Of a stretch of 64,000 nt of DNA, positions 28,766 through 36,910 are shown piece by piece. The notes beneath the pieces were generated by a model, which was not told where the DNA came from, searched no databases, and saw only the letters and a program-made list of their open reading frames with translations. Each line of letters opens with the position of its first letter. The first letter of the stretch is position 1. The translations under genes and the position numbers were made by a program. Source of the stretch: an uncultured archaeon (lineage in GTDB: Archaea > Thermoplasmatota > Thermoplasmata > Thermoplasmatales > Thermoplasmataceae); NCBI GenBank assembly GCA_000965745.1, contig CP009479.1, forward strand, positions 568,457-632,456, in the 5' to 3' direction.

Positions 28766-29331
28766 TAATCCTCTCCCAGATGTTTTACAAATTCAAGGGA
28801 TATTTTCTCCCTAAGATCGTCCATAACAGTTCCGATGGTCAGATCAAGCTCTCTATTTCCATCTGAAGATTCTGCTATTATCCCGGGCTCCTTGATATGA
28901 TCCTTGGCGATCCTTATCCTGTTCATGTCCTGAAGAAATGATAGGTCTGCCTTTCTTGCATGAACAATACAGTTTTCGCCAAGTATCTCCATGCTGAGAT
29001 TGACCATCTTCCTGAGTATCTGAGAATATTCCCTGGTGTCTGCAATATTTCTAAGGAAAAAATCTGCTCGTTGCAGTGCATTATTCATAAGCTGAGAAAT
29101 CTTTTCTCTTTCCAGGCCTTTGGCCTCCATTTTGGCGAGTTCCACCTCCCTCCCCCTTAGGGCCCTGGAATCCTCTTCCAATTTCCTGGAGTAATACGCC
29201 TCAAGCCTCTGAAGCTCTTCTTCAACCTCTGAGTTCACACTGCCGATCTTGGTTTCGTACTCTTCGGAGATCTTCTTGATCTCCTGGTCCTTCCTTTTTT
29301 CCACTTCCTGTAGAATGTCCTCAAGAGGCAT
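28765..29331 (-). CDS. atpE: A/V-type ATP synthase subunit E (peripheral stalk)
   Basis: Stator subunit pairing with H. The N-terminal half is coiled coil (ILQEVEKRKDQEIKKISEEY, EEELQRLEAYYSRKLEEDSR); the C-terminal half is the globular alpha/beta head (NCIVHARKADLSF, EPGIIAESSDGNRELDLTIG). The start ATG 29329-29331 lies 11 bases after the subunit K stop; a longer in-frame start at 29394 would run into subunit K and give a non-family N-terminus. Confidence 0.93.
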   Translation of the reverse strand: MPLEDILQEVEKRKDQEIKKISEEYETKIGSVNSEVEEELQRLEAYYSRKLEEDSRALRGREVELAKMEAKGLEREKISQLMNNALQRADFFLRNIADTREYSQILRKMVNLSMEILGENCIVHARKADLSFLQDMNRIRIAKDHIKEPGIIAESSDGNRELDLTIGTVMDDLREKISLEFVKHLGED

Positions 29332-29342
29332 TGTCCGAACCT

Positions 29343-29573
29343 CTAGAAAATTCTCAACAGCAGAATTATACCCAGAATAAATCCAATTATCCAAAGCGTC
29401 TCCGGAATAACGAAAAAGAACAGAACCTGGCCGAACTTCTCCGGCTTTTCTGCAATGATTCCCATTCCGGCAGCTCCGATTCCCTGCTGAGCCATTCCAG
29501 TTCCGATCAGACCGCCGGCTATTGAAATGGATGCAGCTATAGCGAGTAAAGCTGACGTGTAATCAACTGCCAT
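29343..29573 (-). CDS. atpK: A/V-type ATP synthase proteolipid subunit K (c-ring)
   Basis: Rotor-ring subunit of 76 aa with two transmembrane helices: residues 7-30 (glycine-rich LLAIAASISIAGGLIGTGMA) and 48-75 (VLFFFVIPETLWIIGFILGI). The Glu in PETLW, in the middle of helix 2, is the proton carrier. It is the first gene of the operon and, unlike the duplicated K subunits of some archaea, has a single hairpin. Confidence 0.96.
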   Translation of the reverse strand: MAVDYTSALLAIAASISIAGGLIGTGMAQQGIGAAGMGIIAEKPEKFGQVLFFFVIPETLWIIGFILGIILLLRIF

Positions 29574-29604
29574 TTAATTTTCACCGAACTATCATTGAAG
29601 TGGG

Positions 29605-29615
29605 TTATATAAAAG
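29605..29615 (-). promoter_or_regulatory. TATA box of the ATPase operon
   Basis: The minus-strand sequence cttttatataa is a good archaeal TATA element, 32-42 bases upstream of the subunit K start, which leaves a leader of only a few bases to about 15. A ggtga motif lies about 8 bases before the ATG. No other promoter of this quality is seen inside the operon. Confidence 0.6.
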
Positions 29616-29907
29616 TGATCTGCATATACGCAAAATTAGCTCATATTCAGGACCCCAACAACTATCCATAAAGGTATAGATACCTTATCAGTAAGGGATG
29701 AAAAAAAGGATGTATTTAACAATTATAAATTTAGAAGAATTTCTATTGTTTAAACCCTGAAACGCGGGTTACTCGTAACATTCTCCAGATCATTCCCAAT
29801 TTCAAATCTCATTAAAATATTGATTGGAATCGGTAATGAATTCCGACAAATGTTAAATAAACCAGAAGTGTTTAGCCAGATATTACCCCTGGCAGGTGCT
29901 AAAAATC
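29616..29907. other. Intergenic region upstream of the ATPase operon
   Basis: Together with the promoter this makes a 334-bp gene-free interval. It is AT-rich with several homopolymer runs; a short inverted element aacgcgggtt lies near 29761-29770. A possible promoter for the small plus-strand gene (gttaaataaacc near 29851-29862) is seen. Nothing else can be supported. Confidence 0.4.
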
Positions 29908-30147
29908 ATGAATAGCAGCATTGAATCGCTTAAATCAGGCGTTCTGACATTTCTCACTCAGAACAACAGGAGCGGCTTTACAGAGAATCAGATTCTTACG
30001 GCATTCTTCGGGAGTCCGGAAAAAGCTTCAGATGAGGACAGGAATGAAATAAGTTCCATACTGGAATCCCTAGTAGAAGGAAAAGCTATCTCCAAGAGTA
30101 CATTAAGCACGAAGTCCGGGATGAAAACATACTACAAAGGATTTTGA
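29908..30147 (+). CDS. Small winged-helix-like hypothetical protein, 79 aa
   Basis: The sequence (SSIESLKSGVLTFLTQNN, then FTENQILTAFFG and ISSILESLVEGKAISKST ending in a MKTYYKGF hairpin) has the helix-helix-helix-wing pattern of a winged helix, including the typical aromatic wing end. ATG 29908 is preceded by ggcaggtg, 9 bases upstream; a GTG at 29896 would add four residues. It is a lone gene whose end faces the ZPR1-like gene. Regulation targets are unknown. Confidence 0.65.
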   Translation: MNSSIESLKSGVLTFLTQNNRSGFTENQILTAFFGSPEKASDEDRNEISSILESLVEGKAISKSTLSTKSGMKTYYKGF

Positions 30148-30151
30148 ACAA

Positions 30152-30688
30152 TCAGGGCCCGAGCTTTACCCTGCTAGCCCTTGAACTGTTTATCCTGCTT
30201 TTTCCTGACGGGTCTTCAATGATCATTGTCATTTCGGGTGCGTTCCCGTTCAGGATCCCCTCCAGGACATTTCTTATTTTTTCCATTTTCTCAGGATCTT
30301 CCGCGTCTTCACCTATGATATCCAGTTTCTCAAGGATCCTGCTAAGTATCCCCTCGACCGTTGTGATCTCGCCTGTGGCTGACTTACCGGGAAGCACTTC
30401 TGCTTCTATCTCCGGAATCTGCAAAACGGCCTCTGTCGATCTGTAGACAACAACGCGGAGGTCGTCCTGGCTCCTCAGCTTAAGGGTTGTCCTCACCGGA
30501 TCTCGCCGCTCCATAGGTGCTACAGCACTCTGTTTGAAAAGGCATGACTTGCAGTAATAGGTCTCGATACTCACACCTTCCTCGTATGCTATCTGAGTGT
30601 TGTAGAATATCAGGTAAAGGTCTTCCCCGCAAGACGGGCATTTGAGATTTGTCTGAAATTCCTGGGGAATCTCCTCGTCTTCATCCAT
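30152..30688 (-). CDS. ZPR1-like zinc-finger protein
   Basis: Residues 10-60 form the archaeal ZPR1 zinc finger with cysteine pairs CPSC and CKSC separated by a strand-rich segment (EDLYLIFYNTQIAYEEGVSI), followed by the family's MERRDPVRTTLKL segment and a beta-rich A-domain (VVYRSTEAVLQIPEIEAEV). Eukaryotic ZPR1 acts as an eEF1A-folding factor; an analogous role in archaea is inference. I use ATG 30686-30688 (MDEDEEIPQ), which avoids overlap with idi2 whose stop is at 30694; an upstream ATG at 30718 is possible. Confidence 0.88.
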   Translation of the reverse strand: MDEDEEIPQEFQTNLKCPSCGEDLYLIFYNTQIAYEEGVSIETYYCKSCLFKQSAVAPMERRDPVRTTLKLRSQDDLRVVVYRSTEAVLQIPEIEAEVLPGKSATGEITTVEGILSRILEKLDIIGEDAEDPEKMEKIRNVLEGILNGNAPEMTMIIEDPSGKSRINSSRASRVKLGP

Positions 30689-30693
30689 CTTGC

Positions 30694-31746
30694 TCACTTC
30701 CGATAATAGTTGAACCATGACTTAAGCGGTTCAGTGATGAAGAGCCTGGCATTCCTCAAATCCTCAACATTTTTTGAAGCAGTGAGGAACATTGCAATCT
30801 TGAAATCACGGATTAGAAATGATATCTGTTTTTTCAGTTCGTCGAAAGATGTGTCTGCATTCTTCAGTAGATGCCTTGCAAAGCCTCCAGCAGTGGCGCC
30901 TACCATTACAGCCTTGGCAAGATCAAGGCCATTTCTCAAGCCTCCGCTACCTATAACGGGCAACCCCAGAAGACAGTGGTTTATTGCTGCAGGTGAAGGA
31001 ATGCCCCAGTTCCAGAAGGATAGACCGGTGTGCATTTTCTCTTCGTCGTTTGAGCTTTTGGCCCTGTAATACTCTATTGCTGCAAATGATGTCCCGCCAA
31101 GGCCTCCCACATCTATGGCCTTCACACCTGCGTCCTTAAGCTGAATGGCAGCTTCCCTGGATATGCCGTTCCCGGTCTCCTTTGCTATGACTGGGTAGCT
31201 TTGCGCTATCTCCGAAACCCTTTTCAGTATTCCCTCAGAATTTCTGTCTCCCTCAGGCTGCACCATTTCCTGAAGGAAGTTGAAGTGAACAATAAGAAAA
31301 TCCGCATTTATCAGGTTGAAAACGTATTCTATATCCTTGTCTGTGAATGCCGGTTTCCCCTGCTTGATAAGCTGGGGGGCACCTATGTTTGCTATTCTTG
31401 CCCTCATCTTGTAATCATTTATCACCGAGAAGGTGTCCGCAAGCTCCTTTTTCTCCACTGCGGCCCTCATGCTTCCCACTCCCATGGCAAGGCCGAACTC
31501 TTCTGCTGCAGCCGCGAGGTTTGAGTTTATCTTCTTGGCCAGCTGTGTCCCACCGGTCATAGAAGATATTATGATGGGATAGTCAAGTTTCTTTCCAAGC
31601 AGGCCTACGGAGGTGTCAATATTGTCAAAATCCACCTCGGGGAGGGGCTGATGAATAACGTGGATGTCATCCCAGTAATTATGGTCAGAAGTGACAGTCT
31701 CATTTTCCGCGATTCTTATGTGTTCCGTCTTTCTGTTTTCTATCAT
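30694..31746 (-). CDS. fni: Type 2 isopentenyl-diphosphate delta-isomerase
   Basis: FMN- and NADPH-dependent enzyme that interconverts IPP and DMAPP for archaeal lipids. Motifs seen: RKTEHIRIA at the N-terminus, ISSMTGGT, MGVGSMRAA, IANIGAPQL, VKAIDVGGLGGTSFAAIE and VIGSGGLRNGLDLAKA (flavin phosphate site). Length (350 aa) is typical. It overlaps the kinase gene upstream by four bases, so IPP made by the kinase is handed to the next enzyme from one operon. Confidence 0.96.
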   Translation of the reverse strand: MIENRKTEHIRIAENETVTSDHNYWDDIHVIHQPLPEVDFDNIDTSVGLLGKKLDYPIIISSMTGGTQLAKKINSNLAAAAEEFGLAMGVGSMRAAVEKKELADTFSVINDYKMRARIANIGAPQLIKQGKPAFTDKDIEYVFNLINADFLIVHFNFLQEMVQPEGDRNSEGILKRVSEIAQSYPVIAKETGNGISREAAIQLKDAGVKAIDVGGLGGTSFAAIEYYRAKSSNDEEKMHTGLSFWNWGIPSPAAINHCLLGLPVIGSGGLRNGLDLAKAVMVGATAGGFARHLLKNADTSFDELKKQISFLIRDFKIAMFLTASKNVEDLRNARLFITEPLKSWFNYYRK

Positions 31747-32477
31747 GATATCATTGTTCCCAGGAAGTCTTTGGTTCCTATTTCCCTGAGCCTTTCCGGC
31801 TTAGCCCCGTTCAACATATATATTTCGGGTACAAATTCTTTCATCTTTTTCATTGTCTCAATTTTCCTCTTGATTCCACCGGTAACATCTGCGGCACTCA
31901 ATTCGAACGTTGCATCGTCATATATGCTCCTGAGGAGCCTGGCATCCTTGTGCAGCTTAGGGTTCTTATCATAGAGGCCGTCTACATCACTCACAAAAAT
32001 CGCCCGCTCAGGCCTCAGCCTTTCCGATAGATCAAGCATAATCTGATCTCCCGAATATATGCCGAACTCATTCCCTCCCATCAGGTATACATCTCCGAAA
32101 CTGACTGGAGTCATGCCAGCATCAAGGTAGGCGTCGAATATGTCGTAATCTCTTCTGTTTCCAAGGATATATGAGGATGGAGGTATGGAGACTGCACTTA
32201 TTCCGTTCTCGATAAGAATGGAAGTTACCATCTGGTTCAGTTCCACCATGTCATTATGTATGATAGCTGCTCCAATTCTTCTTTTTTCAGTTATCCCTCC
32301 GGGGAGCTCATACTCTCTTGCCATTATGTGTCCAAAGGAACCGCCGCCGTGAACGACAATCATTGTTTCGTCCATGTCTGCGAGTTCTTTTATTATGTGC
32401 TCAGTAATTCTTTTCCTGAACGTCTTGTATCTAGATTTGTCTGTTATGATGCTTCCTCCGAGCTTTATTATGATCAT
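31743..32477 (-). CDS. ipk: Isopentenyl phosphate kinase
   Basis: Amino-acid-kinase-fold enzyme that phosphorylates isopentenyl phosphate to IPP in the archaeal mevalonate pathway variants. Seen are IIKLGGSIITDK (nucleotide phosphate site), VVHGGGSFGH with the conserved His, GDVYLMGGNEFGIYSGDQ, and FVSDVDGLYDKNPK. The 244-aa length matches Thermoplasma IPK. It is the first gene of the two- to three-gene operon with idi2 and perhaps the ZPR1-like gene. Confidence 0.95.
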   Translation of the reverse strand: MIIIKLGGSIITDKSRYKTFRKRITEHIIKELADMDETMIVVHGGGSFGHIMAREYELPGGITEKRRIGAAIIHNDMVELNQMVTSILIENGISAVSIPPSSYILGNRRDYDIFDAYLDAGMTPVSFGDVYLMGGNEFGIYSGDQIMLDLSERLRPERAIFVSDVDGLYDKNPKLHKDARLLRSIYDDATFELSAADVTGGIKRKIETMKKMKEFVPEIYMLNGAKPERLREIGTKDFLGTMIS

Positions 32478-32549
32478 TTGCTGCCACTATCGTATAAATT
32501 CAACATATTTATTGTTTGGATTGCGATCTTGCGTGAGATGGGGACAGGC

Positions 32550-33782
32550 TCATGCTGCGCTACCCTGTTTACCGGTTCTTTTGAGGCTTCTTATGAATTC
32601 ACCTTTCATGTTGCCGCTTATGATGATATAAGATGTGAAAAACAGAGCTGCGGATGGCAATCCGGCTACTGCACCAAGGAGCCAGTTTCCATTTCCGACA
32701 TAGAACACCGCCAATGGCGGGTACTGCGTAGAAAACTGTGCGACATGAATCGCTGAAATGCTAGGCATTAGCTCCAAAAAAACTGTGGAAAGAGCGGCAG
32801 AGAAATAGATTATTGGCAGTGATGCAAGAAAAGCAAGTGTGAGTATTTTCCGCCCTCTTCCATTCGTGAAGCCCATTGGTAGAATGGCTATAGATGCGAT
32901 CTTCATGAGTGTCGGGGTGATCACAATGATGGGGCTGATGTCCCCCAAATTCCCTGTGATATGCAGATTGATTGGTAATGTAGTTACACGCGGAATCCCC
33001 ATGGGTATTGGAATGAGCATCTGAGCCGCCACGATATCTGCCAGAATGAAAAGTGATAGGGCGATGGCTATAGGTGCTGTATTCTTTCTAGACAGTAGTT
33101 TCCTAGAAGAAATTATGAGCACTAGTGCGTAAATGAATAGCGCCAATGCTATTGATCCTGCATCATTTACCGCACTTCCTCCCCCTATCGGTATCTGCAT
33201 GTATGGAAAGTTGAAGAACGGCGTCATCAAGGCCACAATTCCAAGCAATACAAAGGCTCTGCTGATTGGGTTCTGAGGATAGGCAACAATTGGGGAATCC
33301 TCTTCCCGTATGAAAAATTCAGAGTACATACTGGGAACTGACAGCACAACAGGCATATCCCTTATCCGTCTCTTTCCAAGACTTAGAATGATCTTTTGGA
33401 TTTCTTTTTCAGAAATCTGCCCCCCTTCAATATAATTAATGAAGATGAAGGGTCTTCCTGTTTCCCCAGTTTTACGTCTTCTCGCGCCCACTTTGAGACC
33501 TCTGGCATTTCTGACCAGTAATACATCCTCTTTTTCAGATTTCAGTTTGAGTGCTATGAAGGCAGCCGCAGTGCTCCTCTTGGATTCCTTGTAGGAATCT
33601 ATCAGGAAGATGTTCTTTTTGTCATTGTTTTGTTCCCATTCCAGTATATCTTTGCATATCGAATCAAGAGATGTTGATTCCCTGAATGCTAGGCTGCGAA
33701 TGCTGTCTACGTTTACTGAGAAATAATCGTAAAGATTCTCATTCATACTATTATCGAGCGTGTCAAGAAAATCTATTTCCAA
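32550..33782 (-). CDS. Polytopic membrane protein with cytosolic N-terminal domain
   Basis: Residues 1-170 are soluble and alpha/beta in pattern (KKNIFLIDSYKES, RPFIFINYIEGG, DMPVVLSVPSMY). Residues 175-390 hold about six or seven hydrophobic helices, beginning FVLLGIVALMTPFFNFPYM. A Pro- and Gly-rich hairpin (PIPMGIPRVTTLP) breaks the membrane part. No family recognised. The gene is 155 bases upstream of the tRNA-Ala on the other strand and is the last clearly chromosomal gene before the integrated region. Confidence 0.7.
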   Translation of the reverse strand: MEIDFLDTLDNSMNENLYDYFSVNVDSIRSLAFRESTSLDSICKDILEWEQNNDKKNIFLIDSYKESKRSTAAAFIALKLKSEKEDVLLVRNARGLKVGARRRKTGETGRPFIFINYIEGGQISEKEIQKIILSLGKRRIRDMPVVLSVPSMYSEFFIREEDSPIVAYPQNPISRAFVLLGIVALMTPFFNFPYMQIPIGGGSAVNDAGSIALALFIYALVLIISSRKLLSRKNTAPIAIALSLFILADIVAAQMLIPIPMGIPRVTTLPINLHITGNLGDISPIIVITPTLMKIASIAILPMGFTNGRGRKILTLAFLASLPIIYFSAALSTVFLELMPSISAIHVAQFSTQYPPLAVFYVGNGNWLLGAVAGLPSAALFFTSYIIISGNMKGEFIRSLKRTGKQGSAA

Positions 33783-33936
33783 AACCTGGTCTCCCCATGC
33801 CTTTGTAGTGTCATAACATATTTAGGTATAAACACCTGACGAGGGTCTACGGGCAGATGAGACAAAAGGATAATGCATTCTATTCCGAACAAATTTATAA
33901 TGGACCTTCTAATAACGTTCTTACTGCAATTTGCAG

Positions 33937-34008
33937 GGGCCGGTAGATCAGCGGTAGATCGCCTGCTTTGCAAGCAGGAGGTCTCGGGTTCAAATCCCGA
34001 CCGGTCCA
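33937..34008 (+). tRNA. tRNA-Ala (anticodon TGC)
   Basis: A complete 72-nt cloverleaf can be folded: acceptor GGGCCGG with CCGGTCC, containing the G3-U70 wobble that identifies alanine tRNAs; D stem GATC/GATC; anticodon stem CCTGC/GCAGG with loop TTTGCAA; T stem TCGGG/CCCGA with loop TTCAAAT; discriminator A. CCA is not encoded. A TATA-like aatttataat lies about 36-45 bases upstream. Its 3' end is the attachment site of the integrated elements downstream. Confidence 0.97.
33990..34008 (+). repeat. attL core: 3' end of tRNA-Ala
   Basis: The 19-base sequence tcaaatcccgaccggtcca from the T loop to the discriminator base recurs at 55331 (identical), 57296 (18 identical), 58314 (one mismatch) and, cut to 14 bases, at 63856. 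This copy restores a full tRNA gene next to the integrase, as expected for attL of a pNOB8-type archaeal element. Confidence 0.9.
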
Positions 34009-34057
34009 TTTAATCTATTAATCGAATACTTTTTATCTCGCCACTCGTTATGTTCTC

Positions 34058-35347
34058 ATGACCATGCAGCCGAAGTATCAGGAACTGCTTCTTGATGATG
34101 ATTTACGAAGATGGTACGAGAACCTCAGGGCAAAGTCAGTTCTCACGGCAACAGTGGCATTGAGAAATCTGGGCCACTATTGCGAGCTTACAAACACGAA
34201 TCCAAAAGAAATACTGGTCAAAGCAAAAGGCAACGAGAAAGATTTCCGTTATGAATTCACAGATTTTGTAAGGATGATGGAGAAGGAAGGCAAAGCAGGA
34301 TCATACATAGCGAGATTCAAGAAGGTCATTCTCTCCTGGCTGAAGTTTAACGGTATCGGTTTGCAGTTAACCGTTAACATATCTGGGGAAAACGAAACAC
34401 CGACGATAGTTAACGAAAGAGTGCCTAGCAAGGAAGAATTAGCCAGAATCCTCAGGAAAGCCACTTCGAGAGGGAGGGTTGCCGTTGCCATTATGGCATT
34501 CTCCGGTCTCAGGCCTGAGTCCTTAGGAGACTATGAGGGCACCGATGGCTTAAGGCTTGGAGATATCAAGGACCTGAGGATATCGGAGGAAATCCAGTTC
34601 GATAAGACACCTGCAATGATTGTGGTCAAGAACAAGCTGAGCAAGGCAAGACACCAATATTTCTCTTTCATAGAAGAGGAAGGCGCCACTTATATCAAGG
34701 AATATCTGGAAGAACGTAGAAAGCAGGGGGAGGAGCTAACTTATGAGTCTCCATTACTGCAATTCGATGTTCGCGGAGTGAAAAAGAACGATTTCCTCCG
34801 AACCACTCTCGTTACAAGAGATATACGAGAAGCGATAGAGAACTCAGGCCTGAAGATGCGCCCATATGTCCTGAGAGCATATTTCAGTACGGCTCTTGAC
34901 ATTGCAGAAGCCAAGGGCCTCATATCTCATCCCTGGAGGCAGTTCATAATGGGCCACAAAGGAGACATTGAGGCTAGATACAGCACCAACAAGCGCCTGC
35001 CTCCAGATGTCATAGAGGAAATGAGGGAGGCATACAGGAAGAGCACCAAGTTCCTTGAGACCAGATACAGCGAACTTGAGGAGGACAAGGCCAGAATGTA
35101 CCTGCAGCAGCAGTTGCTATCAGCAGTGGGCTACAAACCGGAAGAAATTGACAAGATGGATCTCACTAAGATAAGCAACGATGATTTCCAGAAGCTCCTC
35201 CGGGACAAGGTGGCAGGAGCCATGGCAAGCAACGGCTCGAAGCAGAGGCTCGTTCCAATGAACGAGATTGAGAAGCTCCTGAGCGAAGGGTACGAGTTCC
35301 AGGCAGTCCTGCCCAACGGAAAGGCAGTTATGAAATTACCTTTTTAG
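34058..35347 (+). CDS. Tyrosine recombinase (integrase)
   Basis: Site-specific recombinase of 429 aa, placed 50 bases after the tRNA. An N-terminal SAM-like core-binding domain (residues 1-110) precedes the catalytic domain with the Arg of SGLRPESLGDY, the beta-hairpin Lys of KNKLSKARHQY, the second Arg in RPYVLRAYFST (His of HxxR is Tyr here), GHKGDIEAR and the nucleophilic Tyr in RYSTNKR. A C-terminal ~90-residue tail is helical. The TATA-like actttttat at 34028-34036 puts transcription start near the ATG. The gene is intact and not split by attachment, as in pNOB8-type rather than SSV-type elements. Confidence 0.94.
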   Translation: MTMQPKYQELLLDDDLRRWYENLRAKSVLTATVALRNLGHYCELTNTNPKEILVKAKGNEKDFRYEFTDFVRMMEKEGKAGSYIARFKKVILSWLKFNGIGLQLTVNISGENETPTIVNERVPSKEELARILRKATSRGRVAVAIMAFSGLRPESLGDYEGTDGLRLGDIKDLRISEEIQFDKTPAMIVVKNKLSKARHQYFSFIEEEGATYIKEYLEERRKQGEELTYESPLLQFDVRGVKKNDFLRTTLVTRDIREAIENSGLKMRPYVLRAYFSTALDIAEAKGLISHPWRQFIMGHKGDIEARYSTNKRLPPDVIEEMREAYRKSTKFLETRYSELEEDKARMYLQQQLLSAVGYKPEEIDKMDLTKISNDDFQKLLRDKVAGAMASNGSKQRLVPMNEIEKLLSEGYEFQAVLPNGKAVMKLPF

Positions 35348-35370
35348 AGCAATAAAGCATCCGATGATAA

Positions 35371-35919
35371 GTGGACCTTAACGACGCCCCGTATAAGTTC
35401 ATTATTCCCAGTTGCCCTGGCTGCGAGATGGTTTCAAACCGGATAAGGGAACAGCAGGCACCAGTGATGGTGAAAGACCTCTACGCATACTTCGAGAACG
35501 GGGAAAGAAGACATTCGCCCGAATACATGACCCATAAGGCAGTGAATACGCATCTCACCCATCTTAAGAGGTCCGGATACCTCAAACGGGCATACGATGA
35601 GGAGAAGAAAGGTGTTGTGCTATCAATCTACGAGGCAAAGGTCTATCTCGACATGTATCGCAGGGGTATACATTTTAAGGATGAAGCCGAAAACACAGAC
35701 TTTGAGGAGGATATGAAATTCATATCCAACAGCCTCAAACAATCGGACAAGATCATTTTTGACAAAGCGAGAAAATGCGTGTGCGGAAAAGTCTACAAAC
35801 CAAAGATGGACGTGATAGAGCCCATCAACGCAGGCAAGCAGGTCATTCTGTTATTCTCGTTCAAATGCCCTGACTGCGGCCATGAAAGGTCATTTTCACT
35901 AATAGTATATAAACCCTAA
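35371..35919 (+). CDS. Winged-helix and zinc-ribbon protein
   Basis: GTG start at 35371, 23 bases after the integrase stop. Residues 15-85 form a DNA-binding helical domain (MVKDLYAYFENG, HKAVNTHLTHLKRSGYLKRA), with a cysteine pair PSCPGC near the N-terminus. Residues 130-180 form a zinc ribbon with CVCGKVY and CPDCGH. A role in controlling the integrase or in element maintenance is plausible, but no family is recognised. Confidence 0.7.
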   Translation: MDLNDAPYKFIIPSCPGCEMVSNRIREQQAPVMVKDLYAYFENGERRHSPEYMTHKAVNTHLTHLKRSGYLKRAYDEEKKGVVLSIYEAKVYLDMYRRGIHFKDEAENTDFEEDMKFISNSLKQSDKIIFDKARKCVCGKVYKPKMDVIEPINAGKQVILLFSFKCPDCGHERSFSLIVYKP

Positions 35920-35926
35920 ACGATAC

Positions 35927-35949
35927 AAGTATACTCCCTGCATATACTT
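35927..35949. promoter_or_regulatory. Inverted repeat upstream of small-gene operon
   Basis: The arms aagtata and tatactt (7 bp each) are separated by 9 bases and lie 6 bases before the ATG at 35955. The spot matches an operator that overlaps the promoter of the following operon. Regulator unknown; the neighbouring winged-helix protein is a candidate. Confidence 0.4.
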
Positions 35950-35954
35950 ATTTG

Positions 35955-36146
35955 ATGTCTACCCAACAGGACGGTAAGATCGACTTGTCCAACCTGAAGA
36001 GAGATTTTGCAAGTCGTTTTCCGGATAGTCCGCTTACGCCTGTACTTCTGTCGGAACCGGATACGCTTAGTTTCGGGGACATGTTGGCAAAAGCCGGTAC
36101 ATGGCTGGTTCTGCTGGGGAACGACAAAAGGAGTAAAGAAATATGA
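35955..36146 (+). CDS. Small hypothetical protein, 63 aa
   Basis: Starts at ATG 35955 (MSTQQDGKIDLSNLKRDF) or the TTG three bases upstream. Polar first half, then a hydrophobic segment (MLAKAGTWLVLLG) that could be a short amphipathic helix. Its TGA overlaps the next ATG (ATGA), so it is translationally coupled to the 117-aa protein. No family recognised. Confidence 0.65.
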   Translation: MSTQQDGKIDLSNLKRDFASRFPDSPLTPVLLSEPDTLSFGDMLAKAGTWLVLLGNDKRSKEI

Positions 36147-36496
36147 GGAGAGTAAGAGTGAGACCGATTTCGGAAGAGGCAGAATATGTTGGCTCACAGC
36201 CTGAGATTGTGCAATACGAGATTGAAAATCCACAGAAGAAAGGCACCATAGAGAGATTGCAGGAAACGGTTATCGATAACACGGTTAACCGTTACGAGCT
36301 TGAAGACCGGAGGCAAATAGCAGCCATACGAGAGTTTATGGAGCGGAATCCCGACATAAGCTACGTGGAATACGAATCAAATCCGGTTCTGAGGATGGAC
36401 CTAGTGATAACGAGGCGCGGCCTGATCTTCAAGCGCGAAGAAGCATCAATATCCGCAACGCTGACTCCGAACAGAAGATTCAGGGCACAGAGGTGA
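36143..36496 (+). CDS. Hypothetical protein, 117 aa
   Basis: A basic, soluble protein (MRRVRVRPISEEAEYVGS) with an acidic helical centre (RYELEDRRQIAAIREFME) and a basic end (LTPNRRFRAQR). A palindromic cggttaaccg element lies inside its coding sequence at 36282-36291. The neighbours are a coupled 63-aa gene and a membrane protein 3 bases downstream. No family recognised. Confidence 0.65.
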   Translation: MRRVRVRPISEEAEYVGSQPEIVQYEIENPQKKGTIERLQETVIDNTVNRYELEDRRQIAAIREFMERNPDISYVEYESNPVLRMDLVITRRGLIFKREEASISATLTPNRRFRAQR

Positions 36497-36499
36497 ATC

Positions 36500-36904
36500 A
36501 TGGACGAGGATGTTCTGACATTTGGATTCCTGATCACCTCATTAGCGGTGTTCATAACCGGTCTGGTATGGCAGGGCCTCTGGCCCTTCTTGTTTGCCAT
36601 GACAATGTCAGGAAACTTGCTCTATGAGATAATAGGAGTGTCAGGCTTTTTTCTGACATTCATCGGAGCTCTTGTCCTGCTATATTGCGCGCTTATCCTT
36701 ATCGTGTACGTCATATTTTTTGCAGTCATATTCGGCATACCTGCGTACCTGGTATATCTTGCCCTTGGCATTGAGAACAGCATAATTCTCGCTGTAATTG
36801 TTGGCGTTATCATCCTCATTTACCTGATAGAAACCCGCACAGTAAAGGTGGAACACTACACAGTAACGCTGAACCTTCACAAACGATATGTTGTAAAAAG
36901 GTAG
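36500..36904 (+). CDS. Small integral membrane protein, 134 aa
   Basis: Three or four predicted transmembrane helices: LTFGFLITSLAVFITGLVW, then FFLTFIGALVLLYCALILIV, YVIFFAVIFGIPAYLVYLAL and SIILAVIVGVIILIYLI, followed by a charged tail. It directly precedes the HerA-like ATPase (6 bases), an arrangement like that of membrane partners of archaeal DNA-transfer ATPases. The partnership is inference. Confidence 0.75.
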   Translation: MDEDVLTFGFLITSLAVFITGLVWQGLWPFLFAMTMSGNLLYEIIGVSGFFLTFIGALVLLYCALILIVYVIFFAVIFGIPAYLVYLALGIENSIILAVIVGVIILIYLIETRTVKVEHYTVTLNLHKRYVVKR

Positions 36905-36910
36905 CGGGAT